A program made the translations under genes and the position numbers. Of a stretch of DNA of 25,234 nucleotides, positions 1-8,900 are shown piece by piece. The DNA comes from a virus. How positions within the stretch are numbered: the stretch's first letter is position 1; every line of letters starts with the position of its first letter. The notes below the pieces were generated by a model. The model was not told the DNA's origin and did no database searches. It was given only the letters and a program-made list of their open reading frames with translations. The stretch is from positions 1-25,234 of IMG/VR virus record IMGVR_UViG_3300034066_000648. One strand, written 5' to 3'.

Positions 1-2
1 TC

Positions 3-506
3 TGGCCGCACCGCTACGATGAATACCGCGCGAGCGGGAAACCCTGGGGCGACTTCGTCTTCGGCCTTTTCCCCGAGTTCGCCCAGCTGAACCAGCGGCC
101 GGAGTTCGACCTGATCGATGAGCAGCCGCCGCTGGAGGACTACGGCTTCAGCCGCGAGATCTGCCTGCTCGCGCCGTTCGGCTACTCGCAGGGCAAGCAG
201 TACCACGCCGGGCCTCTGATGGAAGCCTGCCGGCGGGTCGCCAAGCGGCCGATTGTCTTCCTCGCGGACGAGGCGCAGGAGGCGAAGCTCCTGACTTGGC
301 GCGTGCCGCAGACGATGATCCTTCGGGCGAAGTCTCCAGCGCACTTGCCGCGGATCATCCGCGACGCGGAGGAGATGTTCACGATCAACTCCTCCCCGTG
401 CATCATCGCCGGCGCGGTGCGGAAGGAGTTCTGGCACGTCTCGTCTGGCGTCGCACAGGATGATGCCTTCTCGCCGGCCTCGCGCGTTGTGACAGTTGGA
501 GATTAA
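3..506 (+). CDS. 5'-truncated protein, glycosyltransferase (GT-B)-like C-terminal domain
   Basis: The reading frame is open from the first bases of the window to the stop at 504-506, so the gene starts upstream and only the last 167 residues are seen. The visible part has a Rossmann-like alternation: a strand 'EICLLAPFGYSQGKQYHAG', a helix, a strand 'RPIVFLADE', then 'HLPRIIRDAEEMFTINSSP' followed by a small-residue helix and 'FWHVSS'. This order resembles the C-terminal nucleotide-sugar-binding half of GT-B enzymes such as heptosyltransferases, where a helix-strand-N-[DS]-S segment contacts the donor. That is a pattern match by eye, not a confirmed family. It sits just before head-tail connector genes, where a capsid-modifying enzyme or an unknown virion protein would both fit. 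The function stays tentative. Confidence 0.45.
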   Translation, partial: WPHRYDEYRASGKPWGDFVFGLFPEFAQLNQRPEFDLIDEQPPLEDYGFSREICLLAPFGYSQGKQYHAGPLMEACRRVAKRPIVFLADEAQEAKLLTWRVPQTMILRAKSPAHLPRIIRDAEEMFTINSSPCIIAGAVRKEFWHVSSGVAQDDAFSPASRVVTVGD

Positions 507-508
507 GT

Positions 509-829
509 ATGGCCGCAGTCCGCGACTTCGATCCCGTGCAGCTGGCGCTCGACCAGGGCGCCATTCTGGAGCAAGCCGGCATTACGTTCTCCTACCTCGG
601 CAGCACGATCACCGGCGTCTGGTCTTCAAGCCGGAACCTTTTTGACGAGTTCGAGGACCAACGCCGGGACGACGTGAAGTTCACGGTCTTCTTCACGACC
701 TCCTCGGTCACGGGCACGCCGGCGCAGAGTCAGACGCTAGTGCGGGCCGGCACGACCTACTTCGTGGAGCAGGTGCGGTTCGACGCGGAGGGCGCGGGCT
801 GTGAGATCGACGTCTGCAAGGTGATATGA
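509..829 (+). CDS. Head-tail connector (lambda FII-like)
   Basis: A 106-aa protein starting two bases after the previous stop. Its layout follows the lambda FII-type joining proteins, which seat the tail on the head-completion ring: an N-terminal helix (about residues 7-22), then beta strands 'ITFSYLGSTITGVW', a variable loop, 'KFTVFFTTSS', a turn 'LVRAGTTYFVEQVR' and a final strand 'GCEIDVCKV'. The segment resembling 'rrGdtltig...f.Vdrv' is the best landmark. Length is close to the family (FII is about 117 aa). The position before a Z-like and a U-like gene repeats the lambda order FII-Z-U-V. No Shine-Dalgarno is evident and translation is probably coupled to the upstream gene. An alternative is a generic head-tail adaptor of the HK97 gp7 type. 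Confidence 0.55.
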   Translation: MAAVRDFDPVQLALDQGAILEQAGITFSYLGSTITGVWSSSRNLFDEFEDQRRDDVKFTVFFTTSSVTGTPAQSQTLVRAGTTYFVEQVRFDAEGAGCEIDVCKVI

Positions 830-1647
830 TCGCGATCACAATCGAGAATGAACGCTTGTCCGCGGCGCTGACTGAGCTCGCGCGCGCCTCGCAGTTCGGC
901 CTTGGCCCAATCATCAAGGAAGAGGGCCGGTATCTCACGCAATTATTCATCAAGTTCACTCCTCCAAAAAGCAAGAAGCAGGGCGTTAACGCGGTCCGCA
1001 AGGACATCGGCAAGATGACCGCGGTGCTGGATTACAACACTCTAAAGGCCAAGGCTGCACCGGGAAGCATCTATGAATCGATGGCGCGGATGGTTCGTCG
1101 GCGCGAGACTGAGAAGCTGAACAACTTACTGCGAAACCCCAAGATCTCCTACTGGGGCGGCCGGCGCGTCCTATCGGATATCACTCAGGTCGCAGAAGTT
1201 CATTTGCGCGCGCGCAACAAGTACGGCCGAATCCCGAAGGATCAGAACGTGGCGGCCTACAAGACCGACGCGAGACGCTATCGTAAGGCAATCGAGGACC
1301 GCGTGGGCTGGACCGTTGCCGGATGGATTCCAGCGGCGAAGGCGACGAGGGCTCGCTACAAGAAATTTGCGGAGCCTTTAGCTGAGAAGGCCGGCGACGT
1401 TGCGTTTTGGTTTGGTAGGGCAAACGAGCGCCCAGTTTTTATCGCAGCTCGAAATCGCAATGTTAAGATTCCGAATTACCAGCGGATGATCGACGGCGCG
1501 TTTAACTCCCGCGTATCTACAACGATGAAAAAGGTGAAGCGGCTCTTAGCTGGCAAGGCCGTCAACCTAGGATTCACTCGTGTTCAAGGCGCCCAACCTA
1601 TCCCAGAACTGGGCGAACAAACGATGCCACAACTTCTTGCCGCGTGA
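826..1647 (+). CDS. Tail completion protein (gpZ / HK97 gp10-like)
   Basis: A 273-aa basic protein that overlaps the preceding gene by ATGA (826-829). Helical and rich in Lys/Arg, it begins with an amphipathic helix (residues 7-32) and a stretch 'GRYLTQLFIKFTPPKSKKQG', a pattern typical of phage tail-completion or gp10-like proteins that act where the tail tube meets the neck. The middle (about 140-200) is specific to this phage, with 'VGWTVAGWIPAAKATRARY', often seen in this class. It is longer than lambda gpZ (192 aa). Placement between the connector and the gpU-like terminator supports the role. The third-position base use is less GC-biased than in its neighbours, which may indicate a different history. 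Family assignment rests mostly on gene order. Confidence 0.5.
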   Translation: MIAITIENERLSAALTELARASQFGLGPIIKEEGRYLTQLFIKFTPPKSKKQGVNAVRKDIGKMTAVLDYNTLKAKAAPGSIYESMARMVRRRETEKLNNLLRNPKISYWGGRRVLSDITQVAEVHLRARNKYGRIPKDQNVAAYKTDARRYRKAIEDRVGWTVAGWIPAAKATRARYKKFAEPLAEKAGDVAFWFGRANERPVFIAARNRNVKIPNYQRMIDGAFNSRVSTTMKKVKRLLAGKAVNLGFTRVQGAQPIPELGEQTMPQLLAA

Positions 1648-2081
1648 GCACCCGCACCAACATCCGCAACGCCATCGGGCTAAAGCTGACGCAGGCTAGC
1701 GTCGTGCCCACCGCGAATCTACTCAAGGGCCGGAACAACACGCTTGCCTCAACGAGCTTCCCGTCTGCCGCCGTTTACGCCGTCAGCGAGCAGATTGAGG
1801 TTCGCACGCTGTCGCCGTCAAATCGGACGCAGTACCGCACTCTGCAAGTGATGGTAGATTATTTCACCGCGGAGGTGGCCGGCTCGACGACGATCATCGA
1901 CGACCTATTCGATACGGGCTCGGCCGCGGTCGAGGCCGCGGTGCTCGCTGACGTGACTCTGGGCGGCGTCTGTGATGACCTACTTCTGACGTCCGTCGAT
2001 TATGTGATCGAGCCTGACGAAGAGCGTCGCTGGGGCGTCGCTCGTCACACCTTCTCCTGCATCTATTTAACCACCGACTAA
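1644..2081 (+). CDS. Tail terminator protein (gpU-like)
   Basis: A 145-aa protein with a GTG start overlapping the previous stop (GTGA, 1644-1647). It shows the gpU pattern: N-terminal helix 'RTNIRNAIGLKLTQ', then 'FPSAAVYAVSEQIEVRTLS', an edge strand 'TLQVMVDYFTAEV', a helical region with a conserved acidic 'DDLFDTGSAAVEAAV', and the C-terminal strand pair 'DYVIEPDEERRWGVARHTF'. In lambda, gpU forms a hexameric ring that stops tail-tube polymerisation and offers the surface to which the head binds. Length matches (gpU is 131 aa). Its position just upstream of the tube gene is the canonical one. Confidence is good for the role, less so for the exact subfamily. Confidence 0.72.
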   Translation: MSTRTNIRNAIGLKLTQASVVPTANLLKGRNNTLASTSFPSAAVYAVSEQIEVRTLSPSNRTQYRTLQVMVDYFTAEVAGSTTIIDDLFDTGSAAVEAAVLADVTLGGVCDDLLLTSVDYVIEPDEERRWGVARHTFSCIYLTTD

Positions 2082-2082
2082 A

Positions 2083-2469
2083 ATGGCGAACCACTTAGGC
2101 CGCGAAGGCACCGTCAAAATCTCGTCGACCACCATCGGCGAGCTCCGCAACTACTCCTTGGCCCACTCCTCCGACGTCGTCGAGGACTCGGTCATCGGCG
2201 ACACCTACCGCACGCGGAAGGCCACGCTGAAGACCTGGAGCGTCAACGGCGACCTCTACTGGGACGAGACCGATGCCGGCCAGATCGCGCTGACCATCGG
2301 CTCGACCGTGACCGTGAACCTCTATCCCGAGGGCATCGCGTCGACGTCCATCTATTACTCCGGCAGCGGCATCGTCACGAAGTTCGATATCAGCGCCGCG
2401 TTTGACGGGATGGTCGAGGGCTCGATCAGCATCGAGGGCAACGGCGCGCTGTCCACTTTGACGGTCTGA
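2083..2469 (+). CDS. Major tail tube protein (gpV-like)
   Basis: A 128-aa protein, almost entirely predicted beta structure, with the tube-protein layout: N-terminal 'GREGTVKISSTTIGELRNYS', a loop 'VIGDTYRTRKATLKTWSVNG', the strand 'LYWDETDAGQIALTIGSTVTV', and 'GIVTKFDISAAFDGMVEGSI' before the final strand. These features are shared with siphovirus tube proteins of the lambda V/TP901-1 type, which stack as hexameric rings around the tape measure. No Ig-like C-terminal decoration domain is present, unlike lambda gpV (246 aa). The ATG follows the upstream stop by one base (TAAAATG) and has no Shine-Dalgarno, although this should be one of the most abundant virion proteins; translational coupling or a non-SD mechanism is likely. 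Confidence 0.75.
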   Translation: MANHLGREGTVKISSTTIGELRNYSLAHSSDVVEDSVIGDTYRTRKATLKTWSVNGDLYWDETDAGQIALTIGSTVTVNLYPEGIASTSIYYSGSGIVTKFDISAAFDGMVEGSISIEGNGALSTLTV

Positions 2470-2477
2470 GGTGAAGG

Positions 2478-2801
2478 ATGGACGCTATTGACCTAGTTCG
2501 CGAACACTTCGCTTCCCTCGGGACGAAGAAGATCGAGGTGCCCGAGTGGAAGCTGACGATCCACGCTACTCCCGTCACGCTCGCCGAGAAGGCGCGCCTC
2601 TACAAGAAGAGCCGCGAGAGCGATATGGAGCTCCTCGTCGACATCCTTCTGATGAAGGCGACGAGCGAGGACGGGAAGAAGCTCTTCACCATCGAGGACA
2701 AGGCGGTGCTGCTCAACCGCGCGGACTCCAACGTCCTCGCGCGAGTGGCGAACGCTATCCTGGCCGACGATGCGCCGAAGGCTGAAGAGCTAAAAAACTA
2801 G
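2478..2801 (+). CDS. Tail assembly chaperone, short form (gpG-like)
   Basis: A 107-aa, charged, mostly helical protein between the tube gene and the tape measure, the universal place for tail assembly chaperones. It starts with 'MDAIDLVREHFASLG' and continues with 'WKLTIHATPVTLAEKARLYK', which resembles the beta-then-helix start of many gpG analogues. A purine-rich sequence GAGGTGAAGG lies just upstream of the ATG, one of the few late genes here with a good ribosome binding site. The gene ends ...CTA AAA AAC TAG, embedding a slippery heptamer directly before the stop, so a minor part of the product should be extended (see the G-T fusion). The chaperone coats the tape measure during tail assembly and is not in the virion. 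Confidence 0.75.
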   Translation: MDAIDLVREHFASLGTKKIEVPEWKLTIHATPVTLAEKARLYKKSRESDMELLVDILLMKATSEDGKKLFTIEDKAVLLNRADSNVLARVANAILADDAPKAEELKN

Positions 2802-2959
2802 CCGGCGGCGAGGCTGGTGCCGACCTCCTCGCCGTCTATGCGCTCGCGGATCGTCTCGGCAAGTTCGCTCACGAAGTCCTCCAGATGCCAGCCCACGAGA
2901 TGAACGGCTGGATCGCCTACCTAAACCACCAGCAGCGAACCCAACACCGCAATGGCTAG
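2478..2959 (+). CDS. Tail assembly chaperone, frameshifted long form (gpGT-like)
   Basis: A -1 slip on A AAA AAC (2792-2798) would move ribosomes out of the gpG-like frame just before its TAG and into an open frame that continues to the TAG at 2957-2959, overlapping the tape-measure start by 8 bases. The product is 160 aa: 107 of the G form plus 53 new residues, including 'DLLAVYALADRLGKFAHEVL' and 'HEMNGWIAYLNHQQR'. The 'NGWIAYL' type ending is common in T-domains of such fusions, which in lambda recruit the tube protein. The T frame has no plausible start of its own, which also argues that it is reached by frameshifting. The slip site is canonical; the efficiency cannot be read from sequence. 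Confidence 0.8.
2792..2834 (+). promoter_or_regulatory. -1 programmed frameshift signal with downstream stem-loop
   Basis: Slippery heptamer AAAAAAC at 2792-2798, correctly phased as A AAA AAC relative to the upstream gene, followed directly by its TAG stop. Seven bases further, CGGCGAGG (2806-2813) can pair with CCTCGCCG (2827-2834), an 8-bp stem with a 13-base loop. Slippery site, short spacer and stem-loop are the classic elements of -1 frameshifting in tail chaperone genes. Confidence 0.85.
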
Positions 2960-4301
2960 CGCAACCTTTACCCTACGGGCCGTCGACGCGACGCGGGCTG
3001 CGTTCGCCTCGGTGCAAAATTCGCTGCAACGGGTCGAGAACAGCACCCGCGGTCTCGCGCGCATTACCAAGCTAGCCTTCGGCGGCGAGGCTCTTCTCGG
3101 CACGCTGAATATGATGAAGCAGCGACTGGATAAAGTCGCTATGGCTGGCGAGGAGATGGGCTTCGACGACGAGCAGATCGCGAGCGCCATCAGGATGGAG
3201 CAGGCCGTCGAGGGCATCCTCAATTTCCTGACCAAGATACCAATCGCGCTGGCTCAAGTCGGCATCGACATCGGCAGCGTCTTCGATCCGTCCAAGGTCA
3301 AGGCCACCGGAGACATAATTCGCCAGTTCAAGTTCGAGCGATCCAAGAAGGAGATTGAGTCGATCACCGAGGAGACGCGAAATCTCCAAGTCGAGATGTC
3401 GCGGATGAATATGACCGAGCAGGAGCTTGCGGACACGCTTCTGCAAGATGCTGCCAAGGGGTTTGAGGAGGCGGTAAAAGCTTTTGAGCGTGAGCCGGAA
3501 AAAGGATTCCGACTTCAGAAGGACGCGCTCACAATTCTGGCGCAACGCGAGCAGCTGCTGAAACAGATAGCTAAAGCAGAGGAGCAGGCAAACGAGAAGC
3601 TCGATGCTGCGCGAGACAGCCGTCGTCAAGCGGAACGAGAACTGGAGGGCGTCGGAAAGAAGGCGCTCACTACTGAGCAAGAGCTTAATTTGCTCTACCG
3701 AGATCAAGCCTCGCTGGTTCGTTTCATCAATTCTCTAAAGGGCAACGGGGTCGAGGTTCTCAAACTGGAGACCGATGCAGAGAACAAGCTCAAGGACGTG
3801 ATCGAAAAGATCGTCGCACTAGAGAAGGAGCGCCGCTCTTTTGGAATGGAGTTCGGAGCAACCATTTCCCAGTCATTTGAGGATGCCATTCTCTCCGGCA
3901 CCAAGCTGCGCGAGGTTCTGCGCGCACTCGGCCAGGATCTATTGCGGCTGATCTTCCGCGAGCAAGTTACCAAGCCGATGGCGAGCGGCCTCGGGAACTT
4001 CTTCGCGGATCTCTTCACGGGCCGCGCATCTGGCGGACCCGTCACCGGAGGCACGCCATATCTCGTCGGCGAAAAGGGGCCGGAGCTCTTTATGCCGGCT
4101 TCGTCCGGCAGCATCGTGCCGAACAATCGCCTTGGCTCGAGCGGAGGCGGATCGACTGGCGTGACGATCAATTACCACATCGCCGCCGGCGTCACCCGCG
4201 CCGAGCTCGTGCCGATCCTCGAGACGGAGCGCAAACGCCTCAAGGCCGAGATTCCAGATATGGTGCGCCGCGGTGGCGCTTATCGCGCAGCGTTCGCCTA
4301 A
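2952..4301 (+). CDS. Tail tape measure protein (gpH-like), short
   Basis: A 449-aa protein that sets tail length and lines the tube before ejection. The N-terminus 'ATFTLRAVDATRAAFASVQN' is the usual tape-measure start; a hydrophobic stretch follows at about residues 89-113 ('GILNFLTKIPIALAQVGIDI'), and residues about 130-300 are heptad-rich, Lys/Glu-rich coiled coil. The C-terminus carries the lambda-type signature 'GGPVTGGTPYLVGEKGPELF', then 'PASSGSIVPNNRL' and a Gly-rich linker, typical of this family and probably the part trimmed or bound at the tail tip. By the usual rule of about 1.5 angstrom per residue the tail would be roughly 65-70 nm, short for a siphovirus. The ATG has no Shine-Dalgarno and overlaps the end of the frameshifted chaperone. 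Confidence 0.88.
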   Translation: MASATFTLRAVDATRAAFASVQNSLQRVENSTRGLARITKLAFGGEALLGTLNMMKQRLDKVAMAGEEMGFDDEQIASAIRMEQAVEGILNFLTKIPIALAQVGIDIGSVFDPSKVKATGDIIRQFKFERSKKEIESITEETRNLQVEMSRMNMTEQELADTLLQDAAKGFEEAVKAFEREPEKGFRLQKDALTILAQREQLLKQIAKAEEQANEKLDAARDSRRQAERELEGVGKKALTTEQELNLLYRDQASLVRFINSLKGNGVEVLKLETDAENKLKDVIEKIVALEKERRSFGMEFGATISQSFEDAILSGTKLREVLRALGQDLLRLIFREQVTKPMASGLGNFFADLFTGRASGGPVTGGTPYLVGEKGPELFMPASSGSIVPNNRLGSSGGGSTGVTINYHIAAGVTRAELVPILETERKRLKAEIPDMVRRGGAYRAAFA

Positions 4302-4304
4302 GCT

Positions 4305-4886
4305 ATGGCAATTTCCTACCCACTCACGCCGCCGTCGCCGTTCCGCATCTCGAAGCTGACGCTCTCGGGAATGAGCGCGACTTCGCGCAATGTCTCGCCG
4401 TTCACGTTTCAAACGCAGCAATACAACTGGCCAGGGCAGGCGTGGATGGGCTCGGTCGAGTGCCCGCCGATGACGCGCTCCGCGGCCGAGGAGGTGATTG
4501 GGTTCCTGCTGGCAGCGCAGCGCGGCACGTTCTACTTCCAAGACTACGCCAACACCTCAGCGCGGGGCAACGTGACCGGCACGCTGACCGTCAGCAGCGC
4601 GACGGCCAACACGTCGACGCTTGGCATCTCGGGCGCGACTGGCACCTTCGCGGTCGGAGACTGGCTTCAGATCGGCACGTCGCTCTACAAGGTCGTCCAG
4701 GTCAACTCCTCCAGCAGCGTCGACCTCTTCCCGGTTCTGCGCTCCAGCTACACAGGCGGCACGTCGATCACCTACTCCAACGCAAAGGGCGTCTTCCGGC
4801 TGGCCGAGTCGCGCACCGAGTGGTCGATAGAGCTCGCGAGCATCTACGGCATCACCTTCTCCATCGCGGAGGACGTCGCGCAATGA
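4305..4886 (+). CDS. Distal tail protein (gpM-position)
   Basis: A 193-aa beta-rich protein directly after the tape measure. Landmarks are 'FTFQTQQYNWPGQAWMGSVE', 'EVIGFLLAAQRGTFYFQDY', an inserted Ser/Thr-rich segment (about 86-150) and the ending 'RTEWSIELASIYGITFSIAE'. The arrangement of an outer part that wraps an insertion containing 'GDWLQIGTSLYKVVQV' is common in minor tail proteins after tape measures, where the core adopts a Dit-like ring and the insertion is variable. By position it corresponds to lambda gpM or a Dit protein that connects tube and hub. The start follows the upstream stop by three bases without a Shine-Dalgarno. The family is inferred from position and general layout, not from a decisive motif. 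Confidence 0.6.
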   Translation: MAISYPLTPPSPFRISKLTLSGMSATSRNVSPFTFQTQQYNWPGQAWMGSVECPPMTRSAAEEVIGFLLAAQRGTFYFQDYANTSARGNVTGTLTVSSATANTSTLGISGATGTFAVGDWLQIGTSLYKVVQVNSSSSVDLFPVLRSSYTGGTSITYSNAKGVFRLAESRTEWSIELASIYGITFSIAEDVAQ

Positions 4887-5521
4887 GCATCACAACCGCA
4901 GGCCGCACGCTCTCGGCCGATATGGTGACGGAGGTGACGACGGTGCAGCTGGCGCCGGTCATCCTTGTCTCGCTTAGTTTCCCTTCCGCGTACACGCGCC
5001 TCTGGACCGGCTACGGGACGCTGACCTACGCCGGCGTTCCCTACCTCGGCATCGGCACCTTTGGCAGCATCTCGCCGATTGAGGAGACCACCGATCTCGC
5101 GGCGCGCGGCATCTCGATGCGGCTCTCGGGCGTGCCCACCGCGAACATCGCGCTTGCGCTCACGGAGGATTACCAAGGCCGCGATTGCACGGTGCTCTTC
5201 GGCGCGCTCTCGCCCACCGCCGGCACGCTGATCTCGTCGCCGGTGACCGTCTTCCAGGGGCGAATGGACGTGATGCAGATCTCGGACGACGGCCAGTCCG
5301 CCGACATCACGATGACGGCCGAGAACCGGCTCGTCGATTTCAAGCGGCCGCGCGAAGTGCGCTACACGCACGAGGAGCAGACCGCGCTTTTCCCCGGCGA
5401 CCTCGGGCTGGAGTTCGTGACGGCGATACAGGAGAAGGCCATTTACTGGGGCAACCCGAACCAGACGCAGCAAACCAACTGGAACGGAGGCGACAAGACC
5501 GGGCCGACGGAATACGAATGA
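4883..5521 (+). CDS. Tail hub protein (gpL / DUF2163-like)
   Basis: A 212-aa protein. The open frame extends further upstream, but ATG 4883 overlaps the preceding stop (ATGA) and gives an N-terminus 'MSITTAGRTLSADMVTEV' that fits the family, so that start is chosen. Diagnostic segments are 'RLWTGYGTLTYAGVPYLGIG', 'RGISMRLSGVPTANIALAL', 'YQGRDCTVLFGAL', 'VFQGRMDVMQISD', 'ADITMTAENRLVDFKRPREV' and 'FPGDLGLEFVTAIQEKAIYW'. The 'G.md.m...d..s..i.mtaEnrl' block followed by 'rYt.e.q...fpgD.g' is widespread in phage tail-hub proteins of the DUF2163-like type. In the tail tip it would sit between the Dit-like ring and the J-like protein. It is translationally coupled at both ends. Confidence 0.65.
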   Translation: MSITTAGRTLSADMVTEVTTVQLAPVILVSLSFPSAYTRLWTGYGTLTYAGVPYLGIGTFGSISPIEETTDLAARGISMRLSGVPTANIALALTEDYQGRDCTVLFGALSPTAGTLISSPVTVFQGRMDVMQISDDGQSADITMTAENRLVDFKRPREVRYTHEEQTALFPGDLGLEFVTAIQEKAIYWGNPNQTQQTNWNGGDKTGPTEYE

Positions 5522-5913
5522 AGGCTGCCGACATTCCCGCGGAGCTTGCGCGCTTCATCGAGGAGCGGCGCAGCCAGCCGTTCGCGTGGGGCGCGAATGA
5601 CTGCTGCCTCTTCGCGGCCGACTGGGTGGCGCGGGCAACGGGCCGAGATCCGGCGGCGCATTACCGCGGCACGTACTCAACCGGCATCGGCGCGCAGCGC
5701 ATCATCGATAAGGCCGGAGGGATTCTGGAACTGGCGCGCGAACTTGGGCTTGAGACGACGCAGATCGGCCTTGCTCGCCGCGGCGACGTGATCGCACGCG
5801 ATGTGGGCAACGGAATCGGACTGGGCGTCTGCGTGGGTAACGCTGCCGCCTTCGTGGGCCGCGATGGGCTGGAGTTCCTCGACCTCAACGGCGCCGCCTG
5901 CTGGCGCCTCTAA
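5518..5913 (+). CDS. DUF6950-type tail protein, NlpC/P60-like remnant (gpK-position)
   Basis: A 131-aa protein; the start ATG 5518 overlaps the previous stop by ATGA. The motif 'PFAWGANDCCLFAADW' (residues 21-36) contains the Cys (29/30) typical of NlpC/P60 thiol peptidases, and 'RRGDVIARD' matches the 'GD' loop. The segment where NlpC enzymes carry the catalytic His reads 'GIGLGVCVGNAAAF', and the only His in the protein is at residue 48, before that region. This pattern matches the DUF6950 family as I know it, which accompanies hub and J-like genes. It may be a structural plug that lost peptidase activity or an enzyme with a different catalytic set. The context is the lambda L-K-I-J cluster at the tail tip. 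Confidence 0.72.
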   Translation: MKAADIPAELARFIEERRSQPFAWGANDCCLFAADWVARATGRDPAAHYRGTYSTGIGAQRIIDKAGGILELARELGLETTQIGLARRGDVIARDVGNGIGLGVCVGNAAAFVGRDGLEFLDLNGAACWRL

Positions 5914-5915
5914 CT

Positions 5916-8900
5916 ATGCCGCAAGTCGCCGTCGTCGTCTGGATCGCTTTGATGGATATCGGGCTGAGTGTCGCCGCGGCCAACGCGGTGATGTTCGTGC
6001 TCAAGTTCATCGCGACGACCGCTGCCTCGATGGCGGCCTCTAAGCTGCTCGCACCAAAGGCTCCGAGCTACTCCGACCCGTCGCTCACCGACCGCTCGCA
6101 GATGATCCGCTCGCCGATTGCGGCGCGGCAGATCGTTTACGGCCAGACGAAGACCTCGGGCGTCATCGTCTACATCTCGACGACTGGAACAAAGAACGAG
6201 TATCTGCACCTTGTCGTCGCCCTCGCCGGCCACGAGGTCGAGGAGATCGGCGACGTCTACTTCAACGATGAGCTCGCGCTGACGGGCGCGGGCAGCGCCG
6301 CCCAGGGACGCTTCACGGGCTACGCCGAGATTTACAAGAAGCTCGGCAGCGATACGCAGACGGTTGAAACGAACCTTGAGACGGCGACTTCCGGCCTGAC
6401 CGACGGCAAGTGGACGAGCAACCACCGCCTGCGCGGCATCGCGTACATCTACATTCGCCTCGTCTGGAACCAGGAGGTGTGGACCGGCGGCATCCCGAAC
6501 ATCGCCGCGGTGGTCAAGGGCAAGAAGGTCTACGATCCGCGCACGACGACGACGGCTTACTCGGCTAACCCTGCGCTCTGCCTGCGGGACTACTTGACGA
6601 GTTCGCTCGGGATGGCGATGGACTCGGCCGAGATCGACGATACGGCAATCAACGCCGCGGCGAACATCTGCGACGAGGACGTCGAGATCAAGCCGGTCAC
6701 CTCGCCGGCCACCTACGAGAACCGATACGAGGCCAACGGCGTGCTCTACACGAGCGCCTCGCCGGACGAAAACATCGGCAAGCTTATCACCGCGATGGGC
6801 GGCCTGATCGCCTACTCGGGCGGCAAGGTGGTTGTCTACGCGGCCGGCTATCGGATCCCGACCGTCACGCTGACCGAGAAGCACTTCGCCGGCCAGATGA
6901 CGGTGCAGACCAAGACCTCCGCCCGCGACCGAGTAAACGGAGTCAAGGGCGTCTACGTCTCGCCTGAGAACGACTGGCAACCGTCCGACTTCCCGCAGAT
7001 CACGTCGACGACCTACGTGACCAAGGACGCCGGCATCCGTTACTGGCGCGACGTGGCGCTGCCGTTCACGACCTCGCCTTCGTGCGCCCAGCGGCTGGCC
7101 GTCATCGAGCTTCGCCGCGCCCGCGAGGAGATCACGATGACTGCGCGCTTCCGCCTCGAGGCGATGCAAGTGCGGGCCGGCGATACGGTGATGATCACCA
7201 ACGCGAAGATGGGCTGGAGCCAGAAGGTCTTCGAGGTGATGGAGTGGAACTTCGCGAGCGACGGCAGTCCGCCGCAGCTTGCGATCGAGATGACGCTGCG
7301 CGAGACCGCGTCGACGGTTTATGACTGGACGGTGAGCGACGAGATCTACGTCGACGATGCGCCGAACACGACGCTGCCGAATCCATTCACACTTTCTGCG
7401 CCGACCAACCTCACGCTGACCGCGGACGGCACGACGCAGCAGATCCAGGCCGACGGCACCGCGCTCCCTCGCATCCTCGTCTCGTGGTCTGCGCCGGCGG
7501 AAGAGTTTATCCAGGCCGGCGGGAACGTGGGCATCGAATACAAGGAGAGCACCTCGACGACCTACCTCACGTGGAACACGGTCCCCGGCGATCAGACGAC
7601 GGACTACATATCGAGCGACGTGAAGATCGGGCTGACGTACAACGTTCGCATCTTCGGCGAGAGCTTCTTCAAGGTCTCGACGTCCTACGTCAGCGCCACG
7701 GTCAACGTGCAGAAAGACACGGTCGCGCCCAGCATCCCGACGAACCTCGTCGCGACCATCGGAACCGGCGCCGCGGTTGGCCTCGACTGGGATGATTCGA
7801 CCGCGCCTGACTTCTCCGAGTACGGCATTTACCGCAACACGACGGGCGTGACGCCGGCCAACGCGAACACGAACAAGATCGCCGAGGTCGACGCCTCGCG
7901 CTTCGTCGACGTCGACGTCGCGGTTGGCACGACGTATTATTACTGGGTAAACGCTTACGACGCGCTCGAGAACGTGTCCGGCTTCGCGACCCGCGTGCAG
8001 GCGACGCCCGTCGCGATCACCGCCGGCGCTGTCTCCAACGTCGCGCCGTCGACTCCGAACGCTCCGACCTACGCGAGCGAGACGACGTACCTTGCAACGG
8101 ACGGCACGGCTCTGGCCCGCATCACGGTCACGGCGCCGGCGATGCCGACCGGCGGGGCGCTGCTTCAGATCCTTTACCGGCGCAGCGGGGCCAGCGAATG
8201 GGTCGTCGCCAATGTGCTTTCGTCTGGCTCAATCGCGGCCTCAATCGATGACCTTGCTCCTGGCGTCGCTTACGAGTTCGCGGCCCGCGCGATCTCGTTC
8301 TCGAATACGCCCAGCACGATCTCCTCGACGCTTTCGCGCACGGCGCCCAATTACTCAGGCACGGTGACGACGCCGAGTGGCGGCGCAATCTCCGCGGATG
8401 GCGTGAAGCCTGCCTACGTCACCGGAACCACTACGTTCCTTTTCGGCACGCGCGTCTCTTGGAGTCCGAACACGCAGTCGGACTTTTCTTATTACGAGAT
8501 CAAGGTCACCGGAACCAATTCGGACGGCGCGACCGACTATTCGTGGTCGCCGGCTACCGGATCCAACGCGCCGATCACCACGCGCGACACGGAGTGCTTC
8601 TTCTACAACGCAACCCTAGCCGCTGGCTGGGTTCGCGTTCGAGCAGTCAATCGGACGGGAAGCTTTTCTGCGTGGGCAAGTCTGGGCAACGCGAACGGAG
8701 CAGCCAGCATCGGCACAGGCAGCATCTCAAAATATGCTGACTCGAACGTCACCACGACTGGCATCAAGACCGGCGGCGGAAGCAGCACGCGACAGATAAA
8801 CGTCATCTTTTCGGACTCGGTCGTCGTCACGCTGGCCGGAGGCGCTACCACCGAGAGCTTCAACGTCTCTCTGACCAACCGCGGCTTCGGCGCCAAGCCT

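Noticed and set aside
4442-4882. Upstream extension of the hub protein reading frame
   Set aside because: Lies inside the distal tail gene with Arg/His/Asp-rich non-native composition; ATG 4883 with a stop-start overlap is the natural start.
5910-7169. 419-codon minus-strand ORF opposite the J-like gene
   Set aside because: Arg/Asp/Val-rich low-complexity product, no motif, fully opposite a convincing structural gene; typical shadow of GC-rich codon bias.
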